Source: Rhodoferax koreense (lineage in GTDB: Bacteria > Pseudomonadota > Gammaproteobacteria > Burkholderiales > Burkholderiaceae_C). Taken from it: a DNA stretch of 64,000 nucleotides. The DNA lies in NCBI RefSeq assembly GCF_001955695.1, contig NZ_CP019236.1, forward strand, positions 1,364,001 through 1,428,000. Direction: 5' to 3'. Of this stretch, positions 24,002-33,386 are shown piece by piece. How positions within the stretch are numbered: position 1 is the stretch's first letter; each line of letters begins with the position of its first letter. Below the pieces are notes generated by a model. It did no database searches and was not told the DNA's origin. It saw only the letters and a list, made by a program, of their open reading frames with translations. The position numbers and the translations under genes are program-made.

Positions 24002-26325
24002 GGGTTCCCCGCGGGATGGGCGGCGTGTTCGGCCGGCGGCGGCGCATGTTCGTCCACGTCTTTTTCTTCCACGCGCCGCAGCTGGGCCTCGTACAGCCGC
24101 CAATAGGCGCCGCGCTGGGCCATGAGTTCGTCGTGCGGGCCGACCTCGACGACCTGGCCGCGGTCCATCACCACCAGCCGATCGGCCTTGCGCAGCGTGG
24201 ACAGCCGGTGGGCGATGGCGATGGTGGTGCGGCCCTGCACCAGGTTGTCCAGCGCCTTCTGGATTTCCTTCTCGGTTTCGGTGTCGACCGAAGAGGTGGC
24301 CTCGTCGAGGATCAGGATGCGCGGATCGATCAGCAGGGCCCGCGCGATGCTGATGCGCTGGCGTTCGCCGCCCGACAGGCCCTGGCCGCGCTCGCCCACC
24401 AGCGAGTCGTAGCCCTGCGGCAGGCGTAGGATGAATTCGTGCGCGTGGGCGGCGCGCGCCGCCGCCACGATCTCGGCGCGGGTGGCTTGCGGATTGCCAT
24501 AGGCGATGTTCTCCGCGATGGTGCCGAAGAACAGGAACGGCTCCTGCAGCACCAGGCCGATGTGGCGCCGGTAATCGGCCACCCGGAAGCGGCGGATGTC
24601 GGTGCCGTCGAGCTGGATCGATCCGTCGCTCACGTCGTAGAAGCGGCAGATCAGATTGACCAGGGTGCTCTTGCCCGAGCCACTGTGGCCGACCAGGCCG
24701 ATCATCTCGCCCGGCCGGATCGCCAGGCTCAGGTCGCGGATCACCGAGCGGTTGCCGTAGCGAAAGCCGATGCCCTTCATTTCCAGCCGGCCGCGCGGGC
24801 CCTTGTTCGCGGCGTCGGTGTCGATGACCACCGGCTGCGCCGGCTCCGGCACGTTCGAGACATGGTCGAGGATGTCGAAGATGCGCTTCGCGCCGGCGGC
24901 GGCCTTCTGCGTGACGGAGACGATGCGGCTCATCGAATCGAGCCGGGTATAGAAGCGGCCGATGTAGGCGATGAAGGCGGTGAGCACGCCGACCGTGATC
25001 TGCTGCTTCGACACCAGCCAGATGCCGAAGGCCCAGACCACGAGCAGGCCGACCTCGGTGAGCAGCGACACCGTGGGCGTGAACAGCGACCAGATCTTGT
25101 TGAGCCGGTCGTTCACCTCGAGGTTGTGCCGGTTCGCGTCGCGGAAACGCTGGGTCTCGCGCTGCTCCTGGGCGAAGGCCTTGACCACGCGGATGCCGGG
25201 AATGGTGTCGGCCAGCACGTTGGTGACCTCGCTCCAGACGCGGTCGATCTTTTCGAAGCCGGTGCGCAGCCGGTCGCGCACGATGTGGATCATCCAGGCG
25301 ATGAAGGGCAGCGGCACCAGCGTGACCAGCGCCAGCCAGGGGTTGATCGAGAACAGGATGACCGCCGTCATGGTGATCATCAGCACGTCGGTGAAGAAGT
25401 CGAGCGCATGCAGCGACAAGAAGACGCAGATGCGGTCGGTCTCGGAGCCGATGCGCGACATCAGGTCGCCGGTGCGCTTGCCACCGAAATAGTCGAGCGA
25501 GAGCTGCAGCAGGTGGTCGAAGGTGGCGGTGCGCAGGTCTGCGCCGATGCGCTCGGACACCAGCGAAAGAATATAGGTGCGCGCCCAGTTGAGGCCCCAG
25601 CCCGCCAGCGCGGCCAGCAGCAGGCCGCCCAGGTAGAGCCCGACCAGGCCGGGCGCGATCTGCTGGCCGTTCTGGAACGGGATCAGGATGTCGTCCATCA
25701 GCGGAATGGTCAGGTAGGGCGGGATCAGCGTGGCGGCCGTGGAGGCCATGGTCAATGCAAAACCGGCCGCCAATTGTTTGCGGTAGGGCCGGGCGAAACG
25801 CCACAGTCGCAGCAACACCCAGGTCGAGGGCGGTGTATGCAACGCTTTGCCGCAGACGGCGCAGTCTTCGCTGTCGGGCGGCAGCGGCGCGTTGCAGGTC
25901 GGGCACAGCGTCAGGTCTTCCGGTTCCAGCGGGGGCTGGTCGAGGCTGGCGCGGCGCCGGTCGAACTGCTTGAGCAGCCGCTGCGCCTGCGGATCGAGGC
26001 CCAGCGTGTAGCGCCACCGGGCCAGGCGGGTGCGGCTGTCCTGCAATTCAAGGGTGCCGACGCCGGCATGGTCGGCGTGCTTCAAGCCCATGTCGGGCGT
26101 CAGCGCCCAGCTCTGCCAGCTTCCCTGCGGGTCTGCGGCCTGGTGCCAGGCCATCAACCTTTGGCTGGTCAGGACCAGCAGGCCGGGCTGGAAACGGAGT
26201 TGGGCATCCAGGTCAACCGGCAGCGAAGCTAGAACGTTCTCGTCGGTTGCGAGTTGCGTCTGGAGACGGCGCAGCGCGGATTCCGAACTTCCACTGGAGA
26301 TATCGACTGAATGGTGATGGTGCAT
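23998..26325 (-). CDS. ABC exporter-type protein associated with cyanophycin metabolism
   Basis: A 775-residue half-transporter. Residues 1-190 are an extra cytoplasmic region with a four-cysteine zinc-ribbon-like pair (CPTCN and CAVCG). Then come six membrane segments (about 205-480) and a C-terminal ATPase with Walker [12 protein letters not shown], signature LSGGERQRISIARALL and Walker B ILILDEATSSVD. ABC proteins of this architecture are found with cyanophycin synthetases; their cargo is not known. The start was set at MHHHHSVDIS because the upstream in-frame codons lie in the divergent promoter region. It is transcribed away from cphA across a 144-bp gap. Confidence 0.88.
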   Translation of the reverse strand: MHHHHSVDISSGSSESALRRLQTQLATDENVLASLPVDLDAQLRFQPGLLVLTSQRLMAWHQAADPQGSWQSWALTPDMGLKHADHAGVGTLELQDSRTRLARWRYTLGLDPQAQRLLKQFDRRRASLDQPPLEPEDLTLCPTCNAPLPPDSEDCAVCGKALHTPPSTWVLLRLWRFARPYRKQLAAGFALTMASTAATLIPPYLTIPLMDDILIPFQNGQQIAPGLVGLYLGGLLLAALAGWGLNWARTYILSLVSERIGADLRTATFDHLLQLSLDYFGGKRTGDLMSRIGSETDRICVFLSLHALDFFTDVLMITMTAVILFSINPWLALVTLVPLPFIAWMIHIVRDRLRTGFEKIDRVWSEVTNVLADTIPGIRVVKAFAQEQRETQRFRDANRHNLEVNDRLNKIWSLFTPTVSLLTEVGLLVVWAFGIWLVSKQQITVGVLTAFIAYIGRFYTRLDSMSRIVSVTQKAAAGAKRIFDILDHVSNVPEPAQPVVIDTDAANKGPRGRLEMKGIGFRYGNRSVIRDLSLAIRPGEMIGLVGHSGSGKSTLVNLICRFYDVSDGSIQLDGTDIRRFRVADYRRHIGLVLQEPFLFFGTIAENIAYGNPQATRAEIVAAARAAHAHEFILRLPQGYDSLVGERGQGLSGGERQRISIARALLIDPRILILDEATSSVDTETEKEIQKALDNLVQGRTTIAIAHRLSTLRKADRLVVMDRGQVVEVGPHDELMAQRGAYWRLYEAQLRRVEEKDVDEHAPPPAEHAAHPAGNP

Positions 26326-26469
26326 TTTTTCGGGCCCTGCGACGTTTTGCCGGGTGCAACGGACGCGTCGGGCTCCCGGATTCTGCCCGATGCCGCCATC
26401 GGTGTTCCTGCGGTTTCCCCGATGCGGCGGCGCGCCTGACGGCCGCCTGGCCATTCATAAAGCAGAACC
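26326..26469. promoter_or_regulatory. Divergent promoter region of the cyanophycin locus
   Basis: The 144-bp gap separates the ABC exporter/DUF1854 pair (minus) from the two synthetase genes (plus), so promoters for both sides must lie here or just inside the genes. It is GC-rich, and no clear -35/-10 boxes or operators could be recognised by eye. Confidence 0.45.
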
Positions 26470-28674
26470 ATGAGCTCCAAGGACGACATCCAACTGCTGC
26501 GCATCAACTATTTGCGCGGCCCCAACATCTGGACCTACCGCCCGACCCTCGAGGTCTGGCTCGACCTGGGTGAACTCGAAGAATTCCCGTCCAACCTGCT
26601 GCCCGGCTTCAACGACCGGCTGGTCGCCTTGCTGCCCGCGCTGGAGGAGCACCATTGCGGCGTCGGCGAACGCGGCGGCTTCATCCAGCGCCTGCGCGAA
26701 GGCACCTGGACCGGCCATGTGCTGGAACATGTGGTCATCGAACTGCTGAACCTGGCCGGCATGCCCACCGGCTTCGGCCAGACGCGCAGCACGTCCAAGC
26801 GCGGCGTCTACCGCATGGTGTTCCGCGCGCGCGACGAGCAGGTGGCGCGCATGGCGCTGGCCGAGGGCCACAAGCTGCTGATGGCGGCCATCAACAGCCA
26901 ACCGTTCGAGGTGCCGGCGGCCGTGAACAAGGTGCGCGAGCAGGTGGACGACTGCTACCTCGGCCCGAGCACGGCCTGCATCGTCGCCGCCGCCACCGAG
27001 CGCGGCATTCCGCACATCCGGCTCAACGACGGCAACCTGGTGCAGCTTGGCCACGGCGCGCAGCAGCGCCGCATCTGGACGGCGGAGACTGAGCTCACCA
27101 GCGCCATCGCCGAAGGCATCGCCAGCGACAAGGACCTGACCAAGTCGCTGCTCAAGTCCTGCGGCGTGCCTGTGCCGGAGGGCGAGGCCGTGGATTCGGC
27201 CGAAGCCGCCTGGAGCGCCGCGCAGGACATCGGCCTGCCGGTGGTGATCAAGCCGTCCGACGGCAACCACGGCCGCGGCGTCTCGCTCGACCTGAGCCGG
27301 CGCGAAGACATCGAGGCCGCATTCCACGTGGCCGCGTTGCACGGCAGCGAAGTGCTGGTCGAGCGGTTCATCCGCGGCAACGAGCACCGGCTGCTGGTGG
27401 TCGGCGGCAAGGTCGTCGCGGCCGCGCGCGGCTCGGTGGCCGTGGTCACCGGCAACGGCCGCAACACGGTCACCGAACTCGTCGACGCGCAGATCAACAC
27501 CGACCCGCGCCGCGGCACGCACGAAGACGCGCCACTCGGCCTGGTGGAGACCGGCAAGGACGAGGCCGTGCTGCTCGAACTGCAGCGCCAGGGCCTGTCG
27601 CCCGAAGCCGTGCCCGAAGCCGGCCGGCAGGTGCTGATCCAGCGCAACGGCAACGTCTCGGTGGATTGCACGGACCTGGTGCACCCGGAGGTGGCGCACG
27701 TGGTGTCGCTCGCCGCGCGGGTGGTGGGGCTGGACATCGCCGGTGTGGACCTCGTGGCCGAAGACATCTCCAAGCCGTTGAACCAGCAAGGCGCGGCCAT
27801 CGTCGAGGTCAATGCCGGCCCGGGCCTGCTGATGCATCTGAAGCCCGCGGAAGGCTCGCCGCGTCCGGTCGGGCGGGCGATCGTCGATCACCTGTTCGCC
27901 GAGGATGAAAACGGCCGCATTCCCGTGATCGGCGTGGCCGGTTCGCAGGGCACGCACACCGTGGCGCGGCTGGCGGCCTGGTTGCTGCACCTGAGCGGCC
28001 TGAAGGTCGGCCTGGCCTGCCGCGAAGGTCTGTTCCTCGACAGCCGCCGCATCGAATCGGCACCGAGCGCGGGCTGGGAGCCGGCCCACCGCCTGCTGAT
28101 CAACCGTGCGGTGCAGGCCGCCGTCATCGAAAACGGCGCCCGCAGCATCCTGCAGGACGGCCTGGCCTACGACCGCTGCGCCGTCGGCGTGGTCACCGAC
28201 CTCGGCGGCGCCGAAGGCCTGGCTGAATACGACATCACCGACAGCGACCAGCTGCTCAAGGTGCTGCGCACGCAGGTCGACGTGGTGCTGCCCGACGGCG
28301 TGGCCGTGCTCAACGCCGACGACGCGCGCGTGGCCGGACTGGCGACGCTGTGCGACGGCGACGCCATCCTGTACGCCGTCAACGCACAGGCGCCTTCGCT
28401 GGTGGCGCACCGTGCCGCGCAGGGCCGCGCGGTGGTGCTCAACACCAAGGGGCAGGTCACGCTGGCCACCGGCGCCGCCGAGGTGCCGCTGACCTCCATC
28501 ACCCACCTCACCGGCCGGCGCAAGCAGGACGCGAGCGATGTGCTGGTGGCGAGCATCCTGGCCGCCGTCGGCGCGGGCTGGGCCATGGGCATTTCGCCCG
28601 ATCTGATCGCCGCAGGGCTCAAGACTTTCGAAATCGACCTGGCCTCCAGCCGCCTCGCCCATCTGGCGCACTGA
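26470..28674 (+). CDS. Cyanophycin synthetase paralogue with altered Mur-ligase P-loop
   Basis: A 734-residue member of the CphA family, which builds the Asp-Arg storage polymer. The N-terminal domain and the ATP-grasp domain (about 220-480: PVVIKPSDGNHGRGVS, VEVNAGPGLLMHL) look intact. The C-terminal Mur-ligase domain is shortened by about 100 residues against its neighbour, and its P-loop at residues 488-497 reads GVAGSQGTHT. The lysine and threonine of the canonical GTNGKTT are replaced, so ATP use there is doubtful. Proteobacteria with two cphA genes are known (CphA and CphA'). It is probably a partner or modified-specificity version of the downstream CphA. Confidence 0.88.
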   Translation: MSSKDDIQLLRINYLRGPNIWTYRPTLEVWLDLGELEEFPSNLLPGFNDRLVALLPALEEHHCGVGERGGFIQRLREGTWTGHVLEHVVIELLNLAGMPTGFGQTRSTSKRGVYRMVFRARDEQVARMALAEGHKLLMAAINSQPFEVPAAVNKVREQVDDCYLGPSTACIVAAATERGIPHIRLNDGNLVQLGHGAQQRRIWTAETELTSAIAEGIASDKDLTKSLLKSCGVPVPEGEAVDSAEAAWSAAQDIGLPVVIKPSDGNHGRGVSLDLSRREDIEAAFHVAALHGSEVLVERFIRGNEHRLLVVGGKVVAAARGSVAVVTGNGRNTVTELVDAQINTDPRRGTHEDAPLGLVETGKDEAVLLELQRQGLSPEAVPEAGRQVLIQRNGNVSVDCTDLVHPEVAHVVSLAARVVGLDIAGVDLVAEDISKPLNQQGAAIVEVNAGPGLLMHLKPAEGSPRPVGRAIVDHLFAEDENGRIPVIGVAGSQGTHTVARLAAWLLHLSGLKVGLACREGLFLDSRRIESAPSAGWEPAHRLLINRAVQAAVIENGARSILQDGLAYDRCAVGVVTDLGGAEGLAEYDITDSDQLLKVLRTQVDVVLPDGVAVLNADDARVAGLATLCDGDAILYAVNAQAPSLVAHRAAQGRAVVLNTKGQVTLATGAAEVPLTSITHLTGRRKQDASDVLVASILAAVGAGWAMGISPDLIAAGLKTFEIDLASSRLAHLAH

Positions 28675-28698
28675 GCACCCTAGAGAAAAGACGACCCC

Positions 28699-31266
28699 AT
28701 GGAAGTTTCACGCATCCGGGCCCTGCGCGGGCCCAACCTCTGGAGCCGCCACACGGCGCTGGAAGCCATCGTGTCCTGCGTCGAGCCAGAGCGCTCCCTC
28801 GTCACCCTGCCGGGTTTCGAGGCCGCCGTGCGTGCGCTGTTTCCCGCCGTCGGCTCCCTGCGCACCAGCCGCCACACGGGGCCGGTTTCGCTGGCCCATG
28901 TGCTCGAGAGCGCCGTGCTGGCCTTGCAGGCCCAGGCCGGCTGCCCGGTCACCTTCAGCCGCACGGCGGCCACGGTGGAGCCAGGCGTGTACCAGGTGGT
29001 CGTCGAATACAGCGAAGAGTCCGTCGGGCGGCTCGCGCTCGAACTTGGCCAGCAGCTGATCCAGGCCGCGCTCACCCGCACCGGCTTCGACGTGGACAGC
29101 GCGATCGCCAAGCTGCGCGAGCTCGATGAGGACGAGCGCCTGGGCCCTAGCACCGGCGCCATCGTCGATGCCGCCATCGCGCGGGGCATCCCCTGGCGCC
29201 GCCTCACGCAGGGCAGCCTGGTGCAATTCGGCTGGGGCTCCAAGCAGCGGCGCATCCAGGCGGCCGAGGTCGACGCGACCAGCGCGGTTTCCGAATCCAT
29301 CGCGCAGGACAAGGACCTCACCAAGAAACTGCTGCACGCCGCCGGCGTGCCGGTACCGCTGGGCCGGCCCGTCGCCGACGCCGACGAGGCTTGGGCCGCG
29401 GCCCAGGCGATCGGCCTGCCGGTGGTGGTGAAGCCGCAGGACGGCAACCAGGGCAAGGGGGTGACGGTCAACATCGTGGATCGCGCCCACATGGAGGTGG
29501 CGTTCCGCGCCGCCGCCGAGATCGGCGACGTCATGGTCGAAAAATTCCTGCCCGGCAGCGACTTCCGGCTGCTGGTGGTGGGCTCGAAGATGGTGGCCGC
29601 TTCCCGGCGCGATCCGCCCCAGGTGCTCGGCGACGGCGTGCACACCGTGCGCGAGCTGGTCGACATCGTGAACAGCGACCCGCGCCGCGGCGAGGGCCAT
29701 GCCACTTCTCTGACCAAGATCCGCTTCGACGAGATCGCCGTGGCGCGGCTCGCGGCCCAGGGGCTGAACCCGCAATCCGTGGCCGAGAAGGGCCGGCGCA
29801 TCCTGCTGCGCAACAACGCCAACCTGAGCACCGGCGGCACCGCCACCGATGTCACCGACGATGTGCATCCCGACATCGCCGCGCAGGCCGTCACGGCGGC
29901 GCAGATGGTCGGGCTGCACATCTGCGGCGTCGATCTGGTCTGCGAGACCATGCTCAAGCCGCTGGAGGAACAACACGGCGGCATCGTCGAGGTGAACGCC
30001 GCGCCTGGCCTGCGCATGCACATCTCGCCTTCCTACGGCAAGGGGCGCAACGTCGGCGAGGCCATGGTCAATCACCTGTACGGCCCGGGCGAGGATGGCC
30101 GCATCCCGGTGGTGGCCGTCACCGGCACCAACGGCAAGACCACCACCGCGCGGCTGATCGCGCACCTGTTCGCCAGCAGCGGCCTGCGCGTGGGCATGAC
30201 CAATACCGACGGCGTGTACGTGGACGGCCGGCAGATCGACAGCGGCGACTGCAGCGGTCCGAAGAGCGCACGCAACGTGCTGATGCACCCGGACGTGGAC
30301 GCGGCCGTGTTCGAGACGGCGCGCGGCGGCATGCTGCGCGAGGGCCTGGGCTTCGACCGCTGCCAGGTGGCGGTGGTGACCAACATCGGCAAGGGCGACC
30401 ACCTGGGCCTGAACTACATCACCACGGTGGAAGACCTGGCCGTGCTCAAGCGCGTGATCGTGCAGAACGTCGCGCCCGACGGCTTCGCGGTGCTCAATGC
30501 GGCCGACCCGATCGTTGCCGCCATGGCTTCTTCCTGCCCTGGCCACGTGATCTATTTCACCGCCGACCGGCACCATCCCATCATGGCCACGCACCGCGCC
30601 CAGGGCCACCGCACGGTGTACGTGGACGGTGACGCCATCGTGGCCGCCGTCGGCTCCTGGCGCGAATCGATCCCGCTGCGCGACATCCCGCTCACGCGGG
30701 GCGGCAGCATCGCCTTCCAGGTGGAAAACGCCATGGCCTCCATCGCCGCCGCCTGGGGCGCGGGCCAGAAGTGGGACTCGATCCGCCGCGGGCTGGCCAG
30801 TTTCGCCAACGACGCAGACAACGCGCCCGGCCGCTTCAATGTGATGGACTTCCGCGGTGCCACGGTGATCGCCGACTACGGCCACAATCCCGACGCCATG
30901 CGTGCGCTCGTGGCCGCCGTGGATGCGATGCCGGCCGGGCGCCGCTCGGTGGTGATCAGCGGCGCCGGTGACCGGCGCGACGACGACATCCGCGAGCAGA
31001 CGGTGATCCTCGGCGACGCCTTCGACGACGTGATCCTGTTCGAGGATGCCTGCCAGCGCGGCCGCGCTGACGGCGAGGTGCTCACGCTGTTGCGCCAGGG
31101 GTTGGCCAATGCCAAGCGCACGCACCGCGTGGACGAGATCCACGGCGAATTCATTGCCATCGACCATGCGCTGGAGCGGCTGGAGCCGGGCGACCTGTGC
31201 CTGATCCTGGTCGACCAGGTGGAAGAAGCGCTGGCGCATCTGGCCCAGCGCGTCACGGCCGGCTAG
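28699..31266 (+). CDS. cphA: Cyanophycin synthetase
   Basis: Polymerises aspartate and arginine into cyanophycin with two ATP-dependent sites. The 855-residue length is normal. The ATP-grasp region (about 215-470) contains PVVVKPQDGNQGKGVT and VEVNAAPGLRMH. The Mur-ligase domain has an intact P-loop, VTGTNGKTTTAR from residue 474 with K480, then NTDGVYVDG and the C-terminal DYGHNPDAM motif. It follows the paralogue by 24 bp with an A/G-rich leader (GAGAAAAG), so the two are co-transcribed. No cyanophycinase gene is visible in the window. Confidence 0.95.
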   Translation: MEVSRIRALRGPNLWSRHTALEAIVSCVEPERSLVTLPGFEAAVRALFPAVGSLRTSRHTGPVSLAHVLESAVLALQAQAGCPVTFSRTAATVEPGVYQVVVEYSEESVGRLALELGQQLIQAALTRTGFDVDSAIAKLRELDEDERLGPSTGAIVDAAIARGIPWRRLTQGSLVQFGWGSKQRRIQAAEVDATSAVSESIAQDKDLTKKLLHAAGVPVPLGRPVADADEAWAAAQAIGLPVVVKPQDGNQGKGVTVNIVDRAHMEVAFRAAAEIGDVMVEKFLPGSDFRLLVVGSKMVAASRRDPPQVLGDGVHTVRELVDIVNSDPRRGEGHATSLTKIRFDEIAVARLAAQGLNPQSVAEKGRRILLRNNANLSTGGTATDVTDDVHPDIAAQAVTAAQMVGLHICGVDLVCETMLKPLEEQHGGIVEVNAAPGLRMHISPSYGKGRNVGEAMVNHLYGPGEDGRIPVVAVTGTNGKTTTARLIAHLFASSGLRVGMTNTDGVYVDGRQIDSGDCSGPKSARNVLMHPDVDAAVFETARGGMLREGLGFDRCQVAVVTNIGKGDHLGLNYITTVEDLAVLKRVIVQNVAPDGFAVLNAADPIVAAMASSCPGHVIYFTADRHHPIMATHRAQGHRTVYVDGDAIVAAVGSWRESIPLRDIPLTRGGSIAFQVENAMASIAAAWGAGQKWDSIRRGLASFANDADNAPGRFNVMDFRGATVIADYGHNPDAMRALVAAVDAMPAGRRSVVISGAGDRRDDDIREQTVILGDAFDDVILFEDACQRGRADGEVLTLLRQGLANAKRTHRVDEIHGEFIAIDHALERLEPGDLCLILVDQVEEALAHLAQRVTAG

Positions 31267-31390
31267 CCTGTCGGGCGGGGTGGCCGGGTAACCGGCGGTA
31301 ACCAGGGTGGCAGCGGGTCGGTCGGCGGCGGTGGCCGGCGCTGGCACAAGTAAAATCCGCCTTTTGGCTAAATCCCCATCTTCCCCCTCC

Positions 31391-32128
31391 ATGTCCGCAG
31401 CACCCGCAGGGCACACCCGTGCCGGTTTTGACCTCAAGAGCGCCACCCTGCCGTTGATCGCGGTGGTGCTCAAGACCGGCGACCTGTCCGCCCTGGCCGC
31501 CGAGCTCAAGGCGCGTTTTGGCGATACGCCCGATTTCTTCGACCAGGACCCGGTGGTCATCAACCTGGCCCAGTTGCCCGAAGACACCGGCACCATCGAC
31601 TTCGCCAAGCTCAACACGCTGCTGCGCAAATACCGCATGCGGCCGATCGCCGTGCATGGCGGCACCAGCGCACAGCTCGGTGCGGCCGCAGCCGCGGGGC
31701 TGGTGGAGACGCCCGATATCGCCCATACCCTGCCGCTGGCCGCGGCCGAACCGGCCCCGGCGGCGCCGGCCGAGGAAGCCCCTGCGCCTGCATCGGCAGC
31801 CGGCACCCTGGTCATCGACAAGCCGCTGCGCTCCGGCCAGCAGATCTACGCGCGCGGCGCCGACCTGGTGGTGCTGGCGGTGGTCAACTTCGGCGCGGAA
31901 GTCATCGCCGACGGCAATATCCACGTCTACGGCCCGCTGCGCGGCCGCGCCATCGCCGGCGCGCGCGGCAACACCGGGGCGCGCATCTTCAGCACCTGCC
32001 TGGAGGCGCAACTGATCTCCATCGCCGGCACCTACCGCACCTCTGAGATCGCCATGCCGCCCGAAGTGCTGGGCAAGGCCGCGCAGGTGCGCCTCATCGG
32101 CGAGAAGCTGGTGATGGAAGCCCTTTAA
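31391..32128 (+). CDS. minC: Septum site-determining protein MinC
   Basis: FtsZ assembly inhibitor that, with MinD, blocks division at the poles. The 245-residue protein has the N-terminal FtsZ-binding domain (FDLKSATLPLIAVVLKTGDL), a linker rich in Ala, Pro and Glu (about 120-140) and the C-terminal beta-helix (GQQIYARGADLVVLAVVNFGAEVIADG, GRAIAGARGNTGARIF). The ATG at 31391 gives the family N-terminus. It is first in the minCDE operon, 39 bp before minD. Confidence 0.96.
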   Translation: MSAAPAGHTRAGFDLKSATLPLIAVVLKTGDLSALAAELKARFGDTPDFFDQDPVVINLAQLPEDTGTIDFAKLNTLLRKYRMRPIAVHGGTSAQLGAAAAAGLVETPDIAHTLPLAAAEPAPAAPAEEAPAPASAAGTLVIDKPLRSGQQIYARGADLVVLAVVNFGAEVIADGNIHVYGPLRGRAIAGARGNTGARIFSTCLEAQLISIAGTYRTSEIAMPPEVLGKAAQVRLIGEKLVMEAL

Positions 32129-32167
32129 TTTTTCTCGACACTCTGACATTTGAAAGACTTGCAAACC

Positions 32168-32983
32168 ATGGCCAAAATCATCGTGGTGACTTCCGGTAAA
32201 GGTGGCGTCGGAAAAACCACCACCAGCGCCAGCTTCGCCTCGGGCCTCGCGCTGCGCGGCCACAAGACGGCCGTCATCGATTTCGACGTCGGCCTGCGCA
32301 ACCTCGACCTGATCATGGGCTGCGAACGCCGCGTGGTCTACGACCTGATCAACGTGATCCACAACGAGGCCAACCTGAACCAGGCGCTGATCAAGGACAA
32401 GCAGTGCGAAAACCTGTTCGTGCTGGCCGCCTCGCAGACGCGCGACAAGGACGCGCTCACGCAGGACGGCGTGGAGCGGGTGCTGAAGGACCTCGGCGAC
32501 ATGGGCTTCGAATACATCGTCTGCGATTCGCCGGCGGGCATCGAGACCGGCGCGCTGATGGCCATGCACTTCGCCGACGAGGCGCTGGTGGTCACCAATC
32601 CCGAAGTCTCCTCGGTGCGCGACTCGGACCGCATCCTCGGCATGCTCGGCTCCAAGACCAAGCGTGCCATCGACGGGCAGTCTCCTGTCAAGGAGCACCT
32701 GGTGATCACACGCTACAACCCGGCGCGTGTGGAAGACGGCCAGATGCTGTCGCTCGAAGACATCCAGGACATCCTGCGCATCCCGCTGATGGGTGTGATC
32801 CCCGAATCCGAATCGGTGCTGCAGGCGTCGAACCAGGGCCTGCCGGCGATCCACCTGCAGGAGAGCGATGTGTCCGAGGCCTACAAGGACGTGGTTGCGC
32901 GTTTCCTCGGCGAAGACAAGCCGATGCGTTTCGTCGATGCCGTCAAGCCCGGGTTCTTCAAGCGTCTGTTCGGCGGGAGGTAA
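32168..32983 (+). CDS. minD: Septum site-determining protein MinD
   Basis: Membrane-associated ParA/MinD-type ATPase that carries MinC and oscillates with MinE. The 271-residue protein has the deviant Walker A SGKGGVGKTT with K11 and K16, the switch regions DFDVGLRNLD and VCDSPAGIETGA, and the C-terminal amphipathic membrane helix ending FFKRLFGGR. A TTG further upstream is in frame, but the ATG opening MAKIIVVTSGKG is the standard family start. The minE gene follows after 3 bp. Confidence 0.98.
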   Translation: MAKIIVVTSGKGGVGKTTTSASFASGLALRGHKTAVIDFDVGLRNLDLIMGCERRVVYDLINVIHNEANLNQALIKDKQCENLFVLAASQTRDKDALTQDGVERVLKDLGDMGFEYIVCDSPAGIETGALMAMHFADEALVVTNPEVSSVRDSDRILGMLGSKTKRAIDGQSPVKEHLVITRYNPARVEDGQMLSLEDIQDILRIPLMGVIPESESVLQASNQGLPAIHLQESDVSEAYKDVVARFLGEDKPMRFVDAVKPGFFKRLFGGR

Positions 32984-32986
32984 GCC

Positions 32987-33250
32987 ATGTCGTTCCTGTC
33001 TTTCCTGCTCGGGGAAAAGAAAAAAACCGCCACCGTGGCCAAGGAGCGGCTGCAGATCATCCTGGCCCACGAACGCAGCGGCCGCGGCGCGAGCCGGCCC
33101 GACTACCTGCCGGCGCTGCAGCGCGAGCTCGTGGCGGTGATCTCCAAGTACGTGTCGATCAACGCCGACGACATCAAGGTGCACCTGGAGCGCCAGGACA
33201 ACCTGGAAGTGCTCGAAGTCAAGATCGAGCTTCCCGAAGCCTTGCGATAG
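32987..33250 (+). CDS. minE: Cell division topological specificity factor MinE
   Basis: An 87-residue protein that stimulates MinD ATPase and confines division inhibition to the poles. It has the N-terminal membrane-targeting [15 protein letters not shown], the MinD-contact segment [14 protein letters not shown], and the C-terminal dimerisation domain ([28 protein letters not shown]). Length and order are normal. It starts 3 bp after minD and is followed by an intergenic repeat. Confidence 0.97.
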   Translation: MSFLSFLLGEKKKTATVAKERLQIILAHERSGRGASRPDYLPALQRELVAVISKYVSINADDIKVHLERQDNLEVLEVKIELPEALR

Positions 33251-33348
33251 GCACACCCCCAGGTTGGCTCACTGCGTGTAGCCGCCCACCCCCTTGCAGG
33301 GGGCAACACCAGCAGCCCGGCAAAGCCGGTTCTGCGGTGTTCCTGGGA
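33251..33348 (-). repeat. Copy B of the ~90-bp intergenic repeat
   Basis: The inverted counterpart of 5798-5890: on the minus strand it reads CCCAGGAACACCG, GAACCGGCTTTGCCGG, a CCCCCTGCAAGGGGG hairpin, then GGCTACACGC.GTGAGCC and TGGGGGTG. It directly follows the minE stop and may end or protect the min transcript. Confidence 0.75.
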
Positions 33349-33386
33349 TAAGTCGGTGTTGCCGATGAAGACTGTTGGAGAACAAT

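Noticed and set aside
28708..31821. 1037-codon minus-strand frame opposite cphA
   Set aside because: Composition (His, Gln, Val, Ala runs) is that of an antisense shadow; the plus strand encodes a clear cyanophycin synthetase.
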